Notes: generated by a model not told the origin, from the letters alone. DNA of 64,000 nt from Streptomyces sp. AJS327 (GCF_013450295.1 NZ_SKBR01000002.1:1140501-1204500), one strand, 5' to 3'; positions 35,877-44,131 are shown, numbered from the stretch's first letter. Program-made: numbers and translations.

Positions 35877-35907
35877 GGTGCCGCCCGTCCCGGCGACGGG
35901 CGGCACC
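35877..35907 (-). terminator. Hairpin between rox and the downstream gene
   Basis: Perfect 13-bp stem GGTGCCGCCCGTC / GACGGGCGGCACC with a 5-nt loop, just after the rox stop on the minus strand. Confidence 0.65.
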
Positions 35908-35921
35908 GGGACGGCGCCGGG

Positions 35922-37361
35922 TCAGCCGGTGGGCTCGCCGAACCAGGCGCGGAGGGCGGTGTGGAGGTCGTGCTGGTCGTCGCCGGCCCAGGCGATGTGT
36001 CCGTCGGGGCGCAGGAGGGCGGCGGGGGTTTCGAGCGTGTCGCTGGTGTCGGTGAGGTGGTCGACGCGGTCGGTCCAGCCAGCGGCGCTGAGGCGGCCCG
36101 TCTGGTCGAGGAGGAGGCCGCGGGCGTGGTGGGTGTGGTCGTAGAGGCGGCCGTGGGTGAGGGTGTGGTCGGGCATCCGGCGTCCGACCAGGGGGTGGTG
36201 GCCGCCGAGGTCGTAGCGGACGCCGATGGCGGTGATCTTCTCGATCAGGTGGCGGTTGACCTCCTCGAAGCCCATCAGCTCCGTCAGCAGCCGCCGCACC
36301 GCCAGCGGCCCCGGCTCGGTGGACACCAACTCGGCCTGCGCGCGGGTGTTGTTCAGCACGTCGGCGGCGACCGGGTGCCGCTCCGCGTGGTAGCTGTCCA
36401 GCAGGCCCTCCGGCGCCCAGCCGTGGACGGTGGCGGCCAGCTTCCAGCCGAGGTTGACGGCGTCCTGCACCCCGAGGTTGAGCCCCTGCCCACCCATCGG
36501 GGGGTGGATGTGCGCGGCGTCCCCGGCCAGCAGTACCCGCCCGACCCGGTAGCGCTCCGCCTGCCGGGTGGCGTCCCCGAAACGGGAGAGCCAGCGCGGC
36601 GAGTGCACCCCGAAGTCGGTCCCCGCGAACACCCTCAGACGGCGCCGGAAGTCCTCCAGGGTCGGCGGTACCGCCCGGTCCTCGGCCACCCCCTCGGCGG
36701 GGACGACGACGCGGTACGCCCCGTCGTCCCCGAGCCGCCCGACGCCGAACCGCTTCTCCGTCTCGCGGACCCTCCCGACGATCGCGGCGATCGTCTCCGG
36801 CTCCTCCGTCGCCTCCATCTCGCCCAGCAGCGTCTCGGCCGCCGCCGGTTCTCCGGGGAAGCCGACCCCGAGCAGCCCGCGCACCGTACTGCGCCCGCCG
36901 TCGCAGCCGACCAGGTAGCGCGCCCGCGCCCGCGCGCCGTCGTCCAGCTCGACGGTCACCCCCCGCTCGTCCTGCCCCAGGCCCACCAGCGCGCGCCCCC
37001 GCCGGACCTCGGCGCCCAGCTCGGCCGCCCGCTCGGCCAGCAACCGGTCCGTGACGGGCTGCCGAATACCGAGGACGTAGGGATGGGTGGTGTCCAGCCG
37101 TTCCGGCGCGGGCACGGTGATCCCCGCGAACGCCGCGAAGCCGCCGCTGATCGGATACCGCTGGCCGTGCGCGAGGAACCGGTCCAGCAGCCCGCGCTGG
37201 TCCATCAGCTCGATACTGCGTACATGCAGCCCGAGCGCCCGGACGGCGCGGGGCGGCTCCGCCTCCCGTTCCAGGACGAGAACCCGCACCCCGTGCAGCC
37301 GCAGCTCGCAGGCGAGCATCAGGCCCGTCGGCCCGGCCCCGGCAATGATCACGTCAGTCAT
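35922..37361 (-). CDS. Rifampicin monooxygenase (Rox-type FAD monooxygenase)
   Basis: A 479-aa class A flavoprotein monooxygenase. It closely resembles Streptomyces venezuelae Rox, as I recall that sequence, over its whole length, for example SPRWLSRFGDATRQAERY, GRVLLAGDAAHIHPP and LIEKITAIGVRYD. Rox hydroxylates the naphthoquinone/ansa-linked nitrogen region of rifamycins and inactivates them. The FAD motifs GAGPTGLMLACEL, the DG motif CDGGRSTVR and the GD motif are intact. ATG 37361 has a ggggga at 4-5 nt. A near-consensus rifamycin-associated element lies 320 bp upstream, supporting a rifamycin-responsive resistance gene. The surrounding genes are unrelated. Confidence 0.9.
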   Translation of the reverse strand: MTDVIIAGAGPTGLMLACELRLHGVRVLVLEREAEPPRAVRALGLHVRSIELMDQRGLLDRFLAHGQRYPISGGFAAFAGITVPAPERLDTTHPYVLGIRQPVTDRLLAERAAELGAEVRRGRALVGLGQDERGVTVELDDGARARARYLVGCDGGRSTVRGLLGVGFPGEPAAAETLLGEMEATEEPETIAAIVGRVRETEKRFGVGRLGDDGAYRVVVPAEGVAEDRAVPPTLEDFRRRLRVFAGTDFGVHSPRWLSRFGDATRQAERYRVGRVLLAGDAAHIHPPMGGQGLNLGVQDAVNLGWKLAATVHGWAPEGLLDSYHAERHPVAADVLNNTRAQAELVSTEPGPLAVRRLLTELMGFEEVNRHLIEKITAIGVRYDLGGHHPLVGRRMPDHTLTHGRLYDHTHHARGLLLDQTGRLSAAGWTDRVDHLTDTSDTLETPAALLRPDGHIAWAGDDQHDLHTALRAWFGEPTG

Positions 37362-37996
37362 GAATCCCCCACTCGACGAAGTGCGTTCACGCCAGCCGCG
37401 CCCGTGCCCCCGGAACCCCTCGCCCCCAGAACCCCTCGCCCCGGGAACCACCGCCCCGGAGCCACCGCGTGTCACGAGGGGACGCGGTCCGCTCGGGCCC
37501 TGGCGTCGTCGTGCCGTGGGACGGCGGGACCGCGGGTGCTGGCCACCCGGGTCGCGCGCCCCGGTCACCGGGCCCCGCCGGAAGTAGGTCGGGAGCGCGC
37601 CGGGACCACGTCACGGGCGGGCCGCGCGGCCCGCGTGCCCTCGGGCGCTGGCTACGGCGGAGGATTCTGCGCCAGCCCCCGGGCCTTGCCGCAAGGCCCC
37701 CACTCGGCTATACGGTGAGAGTGGCGGGAGCCGGGGTTCCCTCGGATCCCCGCGACTCCCCCCCCCCGACCCCTCGGAGTTCCCTCGAACGAGTGTGGGC
37801 GGAGGTCGTGGGTGGCGTCCCCCGGCGGGGTCTGATGCCCGTACACGCCGCGCTCACCAGGGAGTTGACCGGCCCGGCGCCTCCCGGGGCGGCGTCAACC
37901 CCCCTCGCCACCCGGGACAAGTCAGCGACGGGTATGGCGAAAACCACGGGGTGGCGTACACGATGTGCCGCGTACCCGCACCGAGGAGGCCCCCCG
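37362..37996. other. Divergent rox / acyl-CoA synthetase intergenic region
   Basis: 635 bp with no supported gene. The rifamycin-associated element lies in its middle. Reading toward rox, TTGCGG of the element is followed 19 nt later by CAGAAT. Reading the other way, TTGCCG is followed after 17 nt by TATACG (37709-37714). Either would give a leader of roughly 280-300 nt. The rest is GC-rich without clear signals apart from the ribosome binding site of the synthetase gene. Confidence 0.45.
37681..37699 (-). promoter_or_regulatory. Rifamycin-associated element (RAE)
   Basis: The minus strand reads GGGCCTTGCGGCAAGGCCC, a 19-bp inverted repeat that differs at one position from the published RAE consensus GGGGCTTGCGGCAAGGCCC found upstream of rifamycin-inactivating genes in actinomycetes. 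Its asymmetric central base orients it toward rox. It includes a TTGCGG that could serve as a -35 element. Confidence 0.85.
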
Positions 37997-39709
37997 ATGA
38001 CGACGCCCGGACCCGGCACCCCCACCGAACAGTTCCGTGCCGCGCGTGACCTGCTGCTCGAACACGCCACGGACTACGACACGGCGTGTGAGCGGTTCAG
38101 CTGGCCCCGGCCCGAGCACTTCAACTGGGCGCTGGACTGGTTCGACGCCATAGCGGAGGGCAACGCGCGTCCGGCGCTGCACATCGTCGAGGAGGACGGC
38201 GGGGAGACCCGCCGCACCTTCGACGAGATGCGGCTGCGCTCCAACCAGGTCGCCAACTGGCTGCGGGCGAACGGCGTCCAGGCGGGGGACCGGGTCATCG
38301 TGATGCTGGGCAACCAGGTGGAGCTGTGGGAGACGCTGCTCGCGGTGATGAAGCTGCGGGCCGTGGTCATCCCCGCGACCCCGCTGCTCGGCTCCGTCGA
38401 CCTGGTGGACCGGGTGGAGCGCGGGCAGGCGCGGCACGTGGTGGCCCGTGCCGAGGACGCCGCCAAGTTCGCCTCGGTGCCCGGCACTTACACCCGGATC
38501 GGGGTCAGCGGGAAGCCGGGGGAGCGAATCGCCGAGGACGGCTGGCTGGCCTACGAGGACGCGTACGCGGCGGACGGCGAGTTCACGCCGGACGGCCCCA
38601 CCCGCTCCGAGGACCCGCTGCTGCTCTACTTCACCTCCGGGACCACCGCCCAGCCGAAGCTGGTGGAGCACACCCATCTCTCCTATCCGGTGGGCCACCT
38701 GGCGACGATGTACTGGGTCGGGCTGCGCCCGGGAGACGTGCACCTGAACATCTCCTCGCCCGGCTGGGCGAAGCACGCCTGGTCCAACGTGTTCGCGCCC
38801 TGGAACGCGGAGGCCACGGTCTTCCTGTTCAACTACACCCGGTTCGACGCCACCCGGCTGATGGCCGAGATGGACCGGGCGTCCGTCACCACCTTCTGCG
38901 CGCCGCCCACGGTGTGGCGGATGCTGATCCAGGCCGACCTGCGGCAGCTGCGCTCCGTACCGCGCGAGGTCGTCGCGGCGGGTGAGCCGCTCAACCCCGA
39001 GGTGATCGAGCACGTCCGGCAGGCGTGGGGCGTCACCCCTCGGGACGGCTTCGGGCAGACGGAGACCACCGTGCAGGTCGCCAACACGCCGGGGCAGCCG
39101 CTGAAGACGGGCTCCATGGGGCGGCCGACCCCCGGGTACGCGGTGGTCCTGGTGGACCCCGTCACCGGGGAGGCCGGGGTGGAGGAGGGCGAGATCTGCC
39201 TCGACCTCAGCGCCCGCCCGGCCGGGCTGATGACCGGCTACCACGGCGACCCGGAGCGCACCGCCGAGGCGATGGCGGGCGGCTACTACCGCACCGGCGA
39301 CATCGGCGCGCGGGACGCCGACGGCTACATCACCTACGTCGGCCGCTCCGACGACGTGTTCAAGGCGTCCGACTACAAGATCTCGCCGTTCGAGCTGGAG
39401 AGCGCGCTCCTGGAGCACGAGGCGGTGGCCGAGGCGGCGGTGGTCCCCTCACCTGACCCGGTGCGGCTCGCCGTCCCGAAGGCGTACGTGGTGACCACCG
39501 ACGGCTGGGAGCCGGGGCCGGAGACCGCCAAGGCGCTGTTCGCGCACTCCCGTGCCGCGCTCGCGCCCTACAAGCGCCTCCGGGTGATCGAGTTCGGGGA
39601 GCTGCCGAAGACCATCTCCGGGAAGATCCGCCGGGTCGAACTGCGCGGCCACGCGGCGGGCGAGACGGACGGCCCCGGCACCGAGTACCGCGAGGAGGAC
39701 CTGGGCTAG
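37997..39709 (+). CDS. AMP-binding acyl-CoA synthetase (medium-chain type)
   Basis: A 570-aa member of the ANL superfamily that activates a carboxylic acid to its acyl-CoA through an acyl-adenylate. Core motifs are the P-loop YFTSGTTAQPKLVEHTH, the GFGQTETT adenylation motif, YYRTGDIG and the C-terminal catalytic lysine in PKTISGKIRRVELR. The overall plan matches bacterial medium-chain acyl-CoA/ACSM-like synthetases, but the acid cannot be named. ATG 37997 follows gaggagg. It is divergent from rox and shares its control region. Confidence 0.9.
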   Translation: MTTPGPGTPTEQFRAARDLLLEHATDYDTACERFSWPRPEHFNWALDWFDAIAEGNARPALHIVEEDGGETRRTFDEMRLRSNQVANWLRANGVQAGDRVIVMLGNQVELWETLLAVMKLRAVVIPATPLLGSVDLVDRVERGQARHVVARAEDAAKFASVPGTYTRIGVSGKPGERIAEDGWLAYEDAYAADGEFTPDGPTRSEDPLLLYFTSGTTAQPKLVEHTHLSYPVGHLATMYWVGLRPGDVHLNISSPGWAKHAWSNVFAPWNAEATVFLFNYTRFDATRLMAEMDRASVTTFCAPPTVWRMLIQADLRQLRSVPREVVAAGEPLNPEVIEHVRQAWGVTPRDGFGQTETTVQVANTPGQPLKTGSMGRPTPGYAVVLVDPVTGEAGVEEGEICLDLSARPAGLMTGYHGDPERTAEAMAGGYYRTGDIGARDADGYITYVGRSDDVFKASDYKISPFELESALLEHEAVAEAAVVPSPDPVRLAVPKAYVVTTDGWEPGPETAKALFAHSRAALAPYKRLRVIEFGELPKTISGKIRRVELRGHAAGETDGPGTEYREEDLG

Positions 39710-39756
39710 CGGAACCGCGAGGAGGGCCCGGGCTGTCCGCGTCGGCCGTACCCCCG

Positions 39757-39969
39757 GGCCGCTCAGCACGCCGGTGAGAGCGGTGACGACAAGGCAGTTG
39801 AGACTCAGGAAGAAGGTGTTGGCATGTTCCGCCGGGCGCTCACCCGGTCGGCCATCTCCACACACAGCCGGTACTGCTCGAACAGGGCGGTCTGGTACCT
39901 CTCCTCCGGCTCGGTGTACGAGGCCGGTCCGACCGAGTCGTTCCACAGCGCTTCGCGGACAGTGCTCAT
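39757..39969 (-). pseudogene. Broken RipA-like octameric membrane protein gene
   Basis: From ATG 39969 the frame reads 54 residues (MSTVREALWNDSVGPASYTE at the start, then EQYRLCVEMADRVSARR) and stops at 39805. These match the N-terminus of RipA-type membrane proteins common in Streptomyces. Immediately after SARR the family's next segment continues in another frame as ANTFFLSLNCLVVTALTGVLSG, so a frameshift lies near 39820. Beyond about 39757 the similarity is lost as the sequence runs into the end of the acyl-CoA synthetase gene. The gene is both frameshifted and truncated, about one third of normal length. Confidence 0.6.
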
Positions 39970-40226
39970 GACTCGATCATCCCGTGCGGTCGCCGGGTGC
40001 CGCCAGGCTGTCCCGGGGCGCTGGGCGGTGCCCGACGGGACCGGTCAGCCAACCGACCGGGATTGGGCGGGAGGTGGCCACCTCAGGCGAGCAGGCCGCA
40101 AGTGCCCCCGCCTGGTGGGGAGTTGGCGCGCATCGCGGGGCGCCGACCGGTCGGCTGACGGGAGCCGACCCGGTCCGTCCGGCGTACCCGATGTGGCGTG
40201 CGGAGCGGGCGTGCGGCTTGGCGCGG
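39970..40226. other. Intergenic region
   Basis: 257 bp between the RipA-like remnant and the stop of the next minus-strand gene. No gene, promoter or strong hairpin recognised. Confidence 0.35.
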
Positions 40227-41189
40227 TCAGGGAGCGGCGCGCAGCAGCCGGTTGGCGGGGGTGTTGACCGGCTGTGGGGTGCCGGTCAGGTCGAGGACGA
40301 ACAGCGGCAGCCCCAGGCCCTCCGCGCGGTGCCGCGACTCCGCCGTGTACCCGGCGAGCGAGAAACAGACGGCGGTCCGGGACTCGTTGAGCCCGTTCAG
40401 CCACAGCGTCTCGACGTCCCGCGCCTCCACCGGCGAGGTCGTCGGGTCGACGTGCCCGACGACCCGGGGGCCGCGCAGGTCGAGACCGGAGGACGGGCGC
40501 CGGTCGGTGACTCGCACCTCGCGGAAGCCCAGCCAGCGCAGGTAGTGGGCCGCCGCGTGCCGCGCGTCGTGCGCCGTCCGGATCGTCACCGGCTGGAAGG
40601 CCGGACGTGGGCCCACGGTGGGTGGCCGCCGGTACGGTCCGCTCTCCCGGTGGCTCGCCGGAACCTCCCGTCCCGGGGTGCCGGGGCTTCCCACGTCGCC
40701 GGAAGTCCCCGTGCCCTCGGGAGTTCCCGGGCGGCCTTCGCGGGACGGGGAGGGGGTCCCCGCGGCGACCGAACTGGCGCCGCTGTCCGCGCTGTTGGGA
40801 CCGTCGACACCGCCGGGGCCGGCGACGCCGTCCCGGCCGCTCGCGTCGGGCGGCGCCGCGTCCGGATCCTCCGGGGACGGCGGGGAGACCTGGCCCGCGC
40901 GCGCTCCGTCCGTCCCCGACTCCGCCCGCACCGGGTCCACCGGCAGCCGCAGTACGGCGCCGCAGCCACAGCCGAGTTCGGGCTGTGGCCACTCGTCCAG
41001 CACTCCGCAGGCGCCGCAGCGCACCCGTACCCAGGACCCCGCCCAGGTACGGTGCTCCACCCGCGTCGGGGGTTCCCCGCGCAGCAGGGGCAGCGGTACC
41101 GGGGTGCCGCAGCCGCAGCGGTAACTCGGGGCGGTGTACCGGTGCTCGCGGCGGCACACGGGGCAACGCACGGGCACGTGCTGCGGCAT
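40227..41189 (-). CDS. Zinc-ribbon protein with Mrr-like (PD-(D/E)XK fold) domain lacking the catalytic lysine
   Basis: A 320-aa protein. Residues 1-80 contain two zinc-ribbon-like cysteine clusters (CPVC...CGC and CGAC...CGC). A disordered proline/glycine-rich linker follows. Residues about 195-310 have the Mrr-type restriction endonuclease plan: HDARHAAAHYLRWLGFREVRVTD, then SGLDLRG with the conserved aspartate (about D237). The expected QxK strand reads HVD (about 246-248), so the catalytic lysine is missing. It may bind DNA without cutting it. ATG 41189 has ggag 8-9 nt upstream. No methylase is nearby. Confidence 0.6.
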   Translation of the reverse strand: MPQHVPVRCPVCRREHRYTAPSYRCGCGTPVPLPLLRGEPPTRVEHRTWAGSWVRVRCGACGVLDEWPQPELGCGCGAVLRLPVDPVRAESGTDGARAGQVSPPSPEDPDAAPPDASGRDGVAGPGGVDGPNSADSGASSVAAGTPSPSREGRPGTPEGTGTSGDVGSPGTPGREVPASHRESGPYRRPPTVGPRPAFQPVTIRTAHDARHAAAHYLRWLGFREVRVTDRRPSSGLDLRGPRVVGHVDPTTSPVEARDVETLWLNGLNESRTAVCFSLAGYTAESRHRAEGLGLPLFVLDLTGTPQPVNTPANRLLRAAP

Positions 41190-42025
41190 GGCAACGGCTC
41201 CAGGCTGTGAGGCGTCGGCGGGGCACGGGCCGGACGGCGCGGACGGGCCACCGGCCGGGCTGTCCACATGGTCTCCGATGGCGGGTGTCCGGCGAGGAGA
41301 AACCGAGGGAAGAGTGGTGTCGCGGGGGCGAACGGTGCCCGCGTGCCCGCCGGGCGCCGCCGCGGGAAACGGGCGGCCTCCCCGCCCGACAGCGCCGGGC
41401 CGACCCCGAGCGGTGGTCCCCGTACAGCCGACCACCCCTCATCACGGGTCGGCTGTACGGGGAAGCGCGCCGGACCGGCCTCCCAACCGGGGCGGCACGC
41501 GGCCTGGTGGCGGCACCGGCCAGCACGGTGGTGTCGCGGGCGGGTGCCCGCGCCGCGTGACGGCGCCGCGCCCCCGCCGCCGAACCGGCCGGGCGCGTCC
41601 ACACCAGGCCAGGTCAGCGGCGTGCTGGGACGCGCGGGCCGACGACGGCCGAGCGTTCTGGAGAACGTACATCGTCTCGGGTCGCCACGCGGTGTGTTCG
41701 GCGGACTGGGGGCGAACCCTGGGGACCCCGGGGTCGGGGCGGCGGCGGGGCGGGCCGGACGCGGCGCCGTGTCCCCTCCCGTGCCGCCCGGTCGCGCCCG
41801 GTGCCCGTGCGCGCTCCCACGGCATGGGTCGAACGCCCGGTCTCTCGGCCGGAGTTGGGAAACCGGCGCCTCGCTGGTTCCGGGTGCGCGCGGCGGGGAG
41901 ACGGCGGACGGGGCCGGACACGCGCCGGTTGGCCGGGACGGCCCGGAACGATGGTTGGTGGGGTGGCCGGTGGGCGTGGGGCGGCCGCCGGTGCGCCGTC
42001 GCCGGGGTGAGGTTAGGTTGGCGGG
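41190..42025. other. Long divergent intergenic region containing a large hairpin
   Basis: 836 bp without a supported gene. Frames here are arginine/proline-rich shadows on both strands. Contents that can be named are the 17-bp-arm inverted repeat at 41417-41463 and the promoter of the small coupled operon at the right end. A decayed gene or an RNA gene is possible but not shown. Confidence 0.45.
41417..41463. other. Perfect 17-bp-arm inverted repeat
   Basis: TCCCCGTACAGCCGACC (41417-41433) and its exact complement (41447-41463) flank a 13-nt loop. It lies between divergent genes, 228 nt from one start and 563 nt from the other, so it does not sit at a gene end like the terminator hairpins elsewhere. 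Confidence 0.7.
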
Positions 42026-42028
42026 GTG
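42014..42028 (+). promoter_or_regulatory. Candidate leaderless promoter of the small HTH operon
   Basis: TAGGTT (42014-42019) lies 6 nt before GTG 42026 and no Shine-Dalgarno is present. The spacing fits transcription starting at the GTG. No good -35 was found. Confidence 0.45.
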
Positions 42029-42280
42029 CGATTGCGAGTCGAGTTCACCACCGAACCGTTCGACCTGGACGATCCGCCCGAACACGCGCTGGTGGCCCGG
42101 CGCGTGGTGCGGGAGGTCGGGCTGGAGCAGGTCGACGTCGGCCCGTTCGGGAACAGCGCGGAGGGCGAGGCGGAGTCCGTGCTGGGCGCGGTGGACGCCC
42201 TGCTGCGGCAGACCCTCCGGGTGGGGGCCACGCGTGTCTCGGTGCAGGTCAGCACCGTCGCGGAGGGCGGGGGCCGATGA
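42026..42280 (+). CDS. Small conserved-type protein coupled to an HTH regulator
   Basis: An 84-aa acidic protein (MRLRVEFTTEPFDLDDPPEH at the start) with an alternating beta-alpha pattern and no named domain. It ends in the ATGA overlap with the next gene, so the two products are made together. GTG 42026 appears leaderless. Its position ahead of the HTH protein and the urate genes suggests a co-regulator or sensor role, which is inference only. Confidence 0.7.
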   Translation: MRLRVEFTTEPFDLDDPPEHALVARRVVREVGLEQVDVGPFGNSAEGEAESVLGAVDALLRQTLRVGATRVSVQVSTVAEGGGR

Positions 42281-42687
42281 CCGGGGCGCCGGGGCACCCC
42301 TTCGTTGAGGCGGTCCGCCCGCTGGTCGACGCCATGGGTGGTGAACTGCTCGCCCCCGAGTGGGCGGTGGAGGAGGACGTGGTCCTGAGCTGGGAGGGCG
42401 AACCGGTCGTGGCCGTCCGTCTGCCCCGCCTCTCCGACTCGCTGGACCGGATCCTCGCCGACCTGGAGCGGCGGCACGGCACGCCGCTCGCCGAACTCGA
42501 CCGCAGGACCAAGCAGTCGGTGGTCCGCTCGCTGGAACAGCGCGGTGCCTTCGAGGTGCGGCACGGGGTGGAGACCGTCGCGGCGGCGCTCGGCGTCAGC
42601 CGGTTCACCGTCTACAACTACCTGAACGCGCGGGACGAGCAGCGCGCGCGGAAGCACCGGGACGAGCCCCCGGCCGACCCCGTCTGA
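42277..42687 (+). CDS. Helix-turn-helix regulator adjacent to urate genes
   Basis: A 136-aa protein with an N-terminal helical/beta region and a C-terminal Fis-type helix-turn-helix: RGAFEVRHGVETVAAALG followed by VSRFTVYNYLNARDEQ, residues about 88-122. The start ATG overlaps the preceding stop. Such small HTH proteins lie upstream of urate-degradation genes in other Streptomyces as I recall, so local control of uraD-uraH-uox is plausible. The ~510-bp gap to uraD indicates a separate promoter for those genes. Confidence 0.75.
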   Translation: MTGAPGHPFVEAVRPLVDAMGGELLAPEWAVEEDVVLSWEGEPVVAVRLPRLSDSLDRILADLERRHGTPLAELDRRTKQSVVRSLEQRGAFEVRHGVETVAAALGVSRFTVYNYLNARDEQRARKHRDEPPADPV

Positions 42688-42744
42688 CGCCCTCCGGAGC
42701 CTCGCGCCGGGGAGGGTGGCGCCGTCGGGGCCACCCGGTCACAC

Positions 42745-42792
42745 GGCACCCGGCACCCGGCACCCGGCACCCGGCACCCGGCACCCGGCACC
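42745..42792. repeat. 7-bp tandem repeat (GGCACCC, almost seven copies)
   Basis: Six exact copies of GGCACCC and a partial seventh over 48 bp, downstream of the HTH gene and about 300 bp upstream of the uraD promoter. Length variation between strains is likely. Confidence 0.9.
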
Positions 42793-43097
42793 AGCGTTCC
42801 GAGCCCGCGCTGCCCCGGAGTGAAGGCCCGTTCCTCCCACGGGATCTCGTCCTCCGCGGCGCCAACCTGCTGGACGGGCACGCCGCGTGTGCCCGGACGG
42901 TCCGGACCTGACCGTCCGGGTCCCGGCTCGTCCGCCGCCCGGCCTGCCGCGTCACGCGGCCCTCTCGACGCCAACGGCCCCGCACGCGGCGTCTGTTGGG
43001 CGGAGGTCGTCCGGGCCGTCCGGCGCGGGAGGCTCGCTCGCGCCAACCCTCCCACCGGTCGCGGGGTGCTCCGCCACCGAATCTCCACCGGGCGAAG

Positions 43098-43138
43098 TTC
43101 AACAAACTGTTGACTGGTCTTTCCGCTCGGGTTTAGCT
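43098..43138 (+). promoter_or_regulatory. Promoter and operator of uraD-uraH-uox
   Basis: The inverted repeat TTCAACAAACTGTTGAC (43098-43114; arms TCAACA/TGTTGA) contains the -35 element TTGACT (43110-43115). A 17-bp spacer leads to TTAGCT (43133-43138). A TTCCGCTCGG follows the repeat at 43121. A near-copy of the repeat (14 of 17 positions on the opposite strand) lies upstream of allB at 62210, pointing to one repressor for both. Confidence 0.65.
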
Positions 43139-43149
43139 GTTTCCCGTTC

Positions 43150-43175
43150 GCATGGCAGTACGGCATGGCAGTACG
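43150..43175. repeat. 13-bp tandem duplication upstream of uraD
   Basis: GCATGGCAGTACG occurs twice head to tail, between the -10 region and the uraD start, so it lies in the transcribed leader if the proposed promoter is right. Confidence 0.85.
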
Positions 43176-43198
43176 GAACCCACGCCCCGGAGGCGCCC

Positions 43199-43737
43199 GT
43201 GACGTCGCCCAGCCCGCCAGGTCTCGTCTGGCTGAACGCCGCCGCGGCCGAGGACGCCCGCGCCGCGCTGCGGGAGGTGTGCGCCGCCCGTTCCTGGACG
43301 GAACGGCTGCTCGGCCACCGCCCCTACGCCACGCCCGAGGAACTCCTCCTGGCGAGCGACACCGCGCTCGCCGAACTCCCCGCCGCCGGGCTGCGGGAGG
43401 CGATGGCGGGGCATCCGCCCATCGGCCGCCCGAAGTCGGGCGACGCCACCTCGACGCGCGAACAGCGCGGCATGGCGGACGCGTCGGAGCGGCTCCGCGC
43501 CGAGATGCTGGAGCTGAACCTCGCCTACCAGGAGAAGTTCGGGCACGTCTTCCTGATCTGCGCGACCGGTCTGTCCGGCGAGCGGATGCGGGAGGCCGCC
43601 CGTGAGCGACTGGCCAACTCCCCCGAGCGGGAACGGGAGATCGTGCGCCAGGAGCTGGTGAAGATCAACCGAATCCGGCTGACCCGCCTCGTGGAGCACC
43701 CGCCTCCGGGGACGGCCCGGGGAGAGGAACCCTCCGT

Positions 43738-43741
<4 letters not shown>
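43199..43741 (+). CDS. OHCU decarboxylase
   Basis: 2-oxo-4-hydroxy-4-carboxy-5-ureidoimidazoline decarboxylase, 180 aa, the last step of urate to S-allantoin. The active-site motif HPPIG (residues about 75-79 in AMAGHPPIGRPKSGD) and the closing signature YQEKFGHVFLICATG are present. GTG 43199 follows ggagg by 5 nt. The stop overlaps the uraH start (ATGA), and uox follows 4 nt later, a tight uraD-uraH-uox operon. Confidence 0.95.
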
Positions 43742-44127
<386 letters not shown>

Positions 44128-44131
44128 CCCC

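Larger units (their letters stand above)
42688..43198. other. HTH-uraD intergenic region
   Basis: 511 bp without a supported gene. Left part: short imperfect hairpin after the HTH stop and the 7-bp repeat. Middle: GC-rich with only shadow frames. Right part (43090-43180): AT-richer control region of the urate operon with an inverted repeat, promoter and 13-bp duplication, listed separately. Confidence 0.5.

Noticed and set aside
35922..37996. rox plus the acyl-CoA synthetase considered as part of a biosynthetic gene cluster
   Set aside because: No carrier protein, synthase or tailoring genes are adjacent; the flanks are primary-metabolism and housekeeping-type genes.
40227..41189. The Mrr-like gene considered as an active restriction enzyme
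   Set aside because: The catalytic lysine position is substituted and no methyltransferase or defence partner lies nearby.
42745..42792. The GGCACCC array considered as a CRISPR array
   Set aside because: The 7-bp units are contiguous with no spacers and no cas genes are present.
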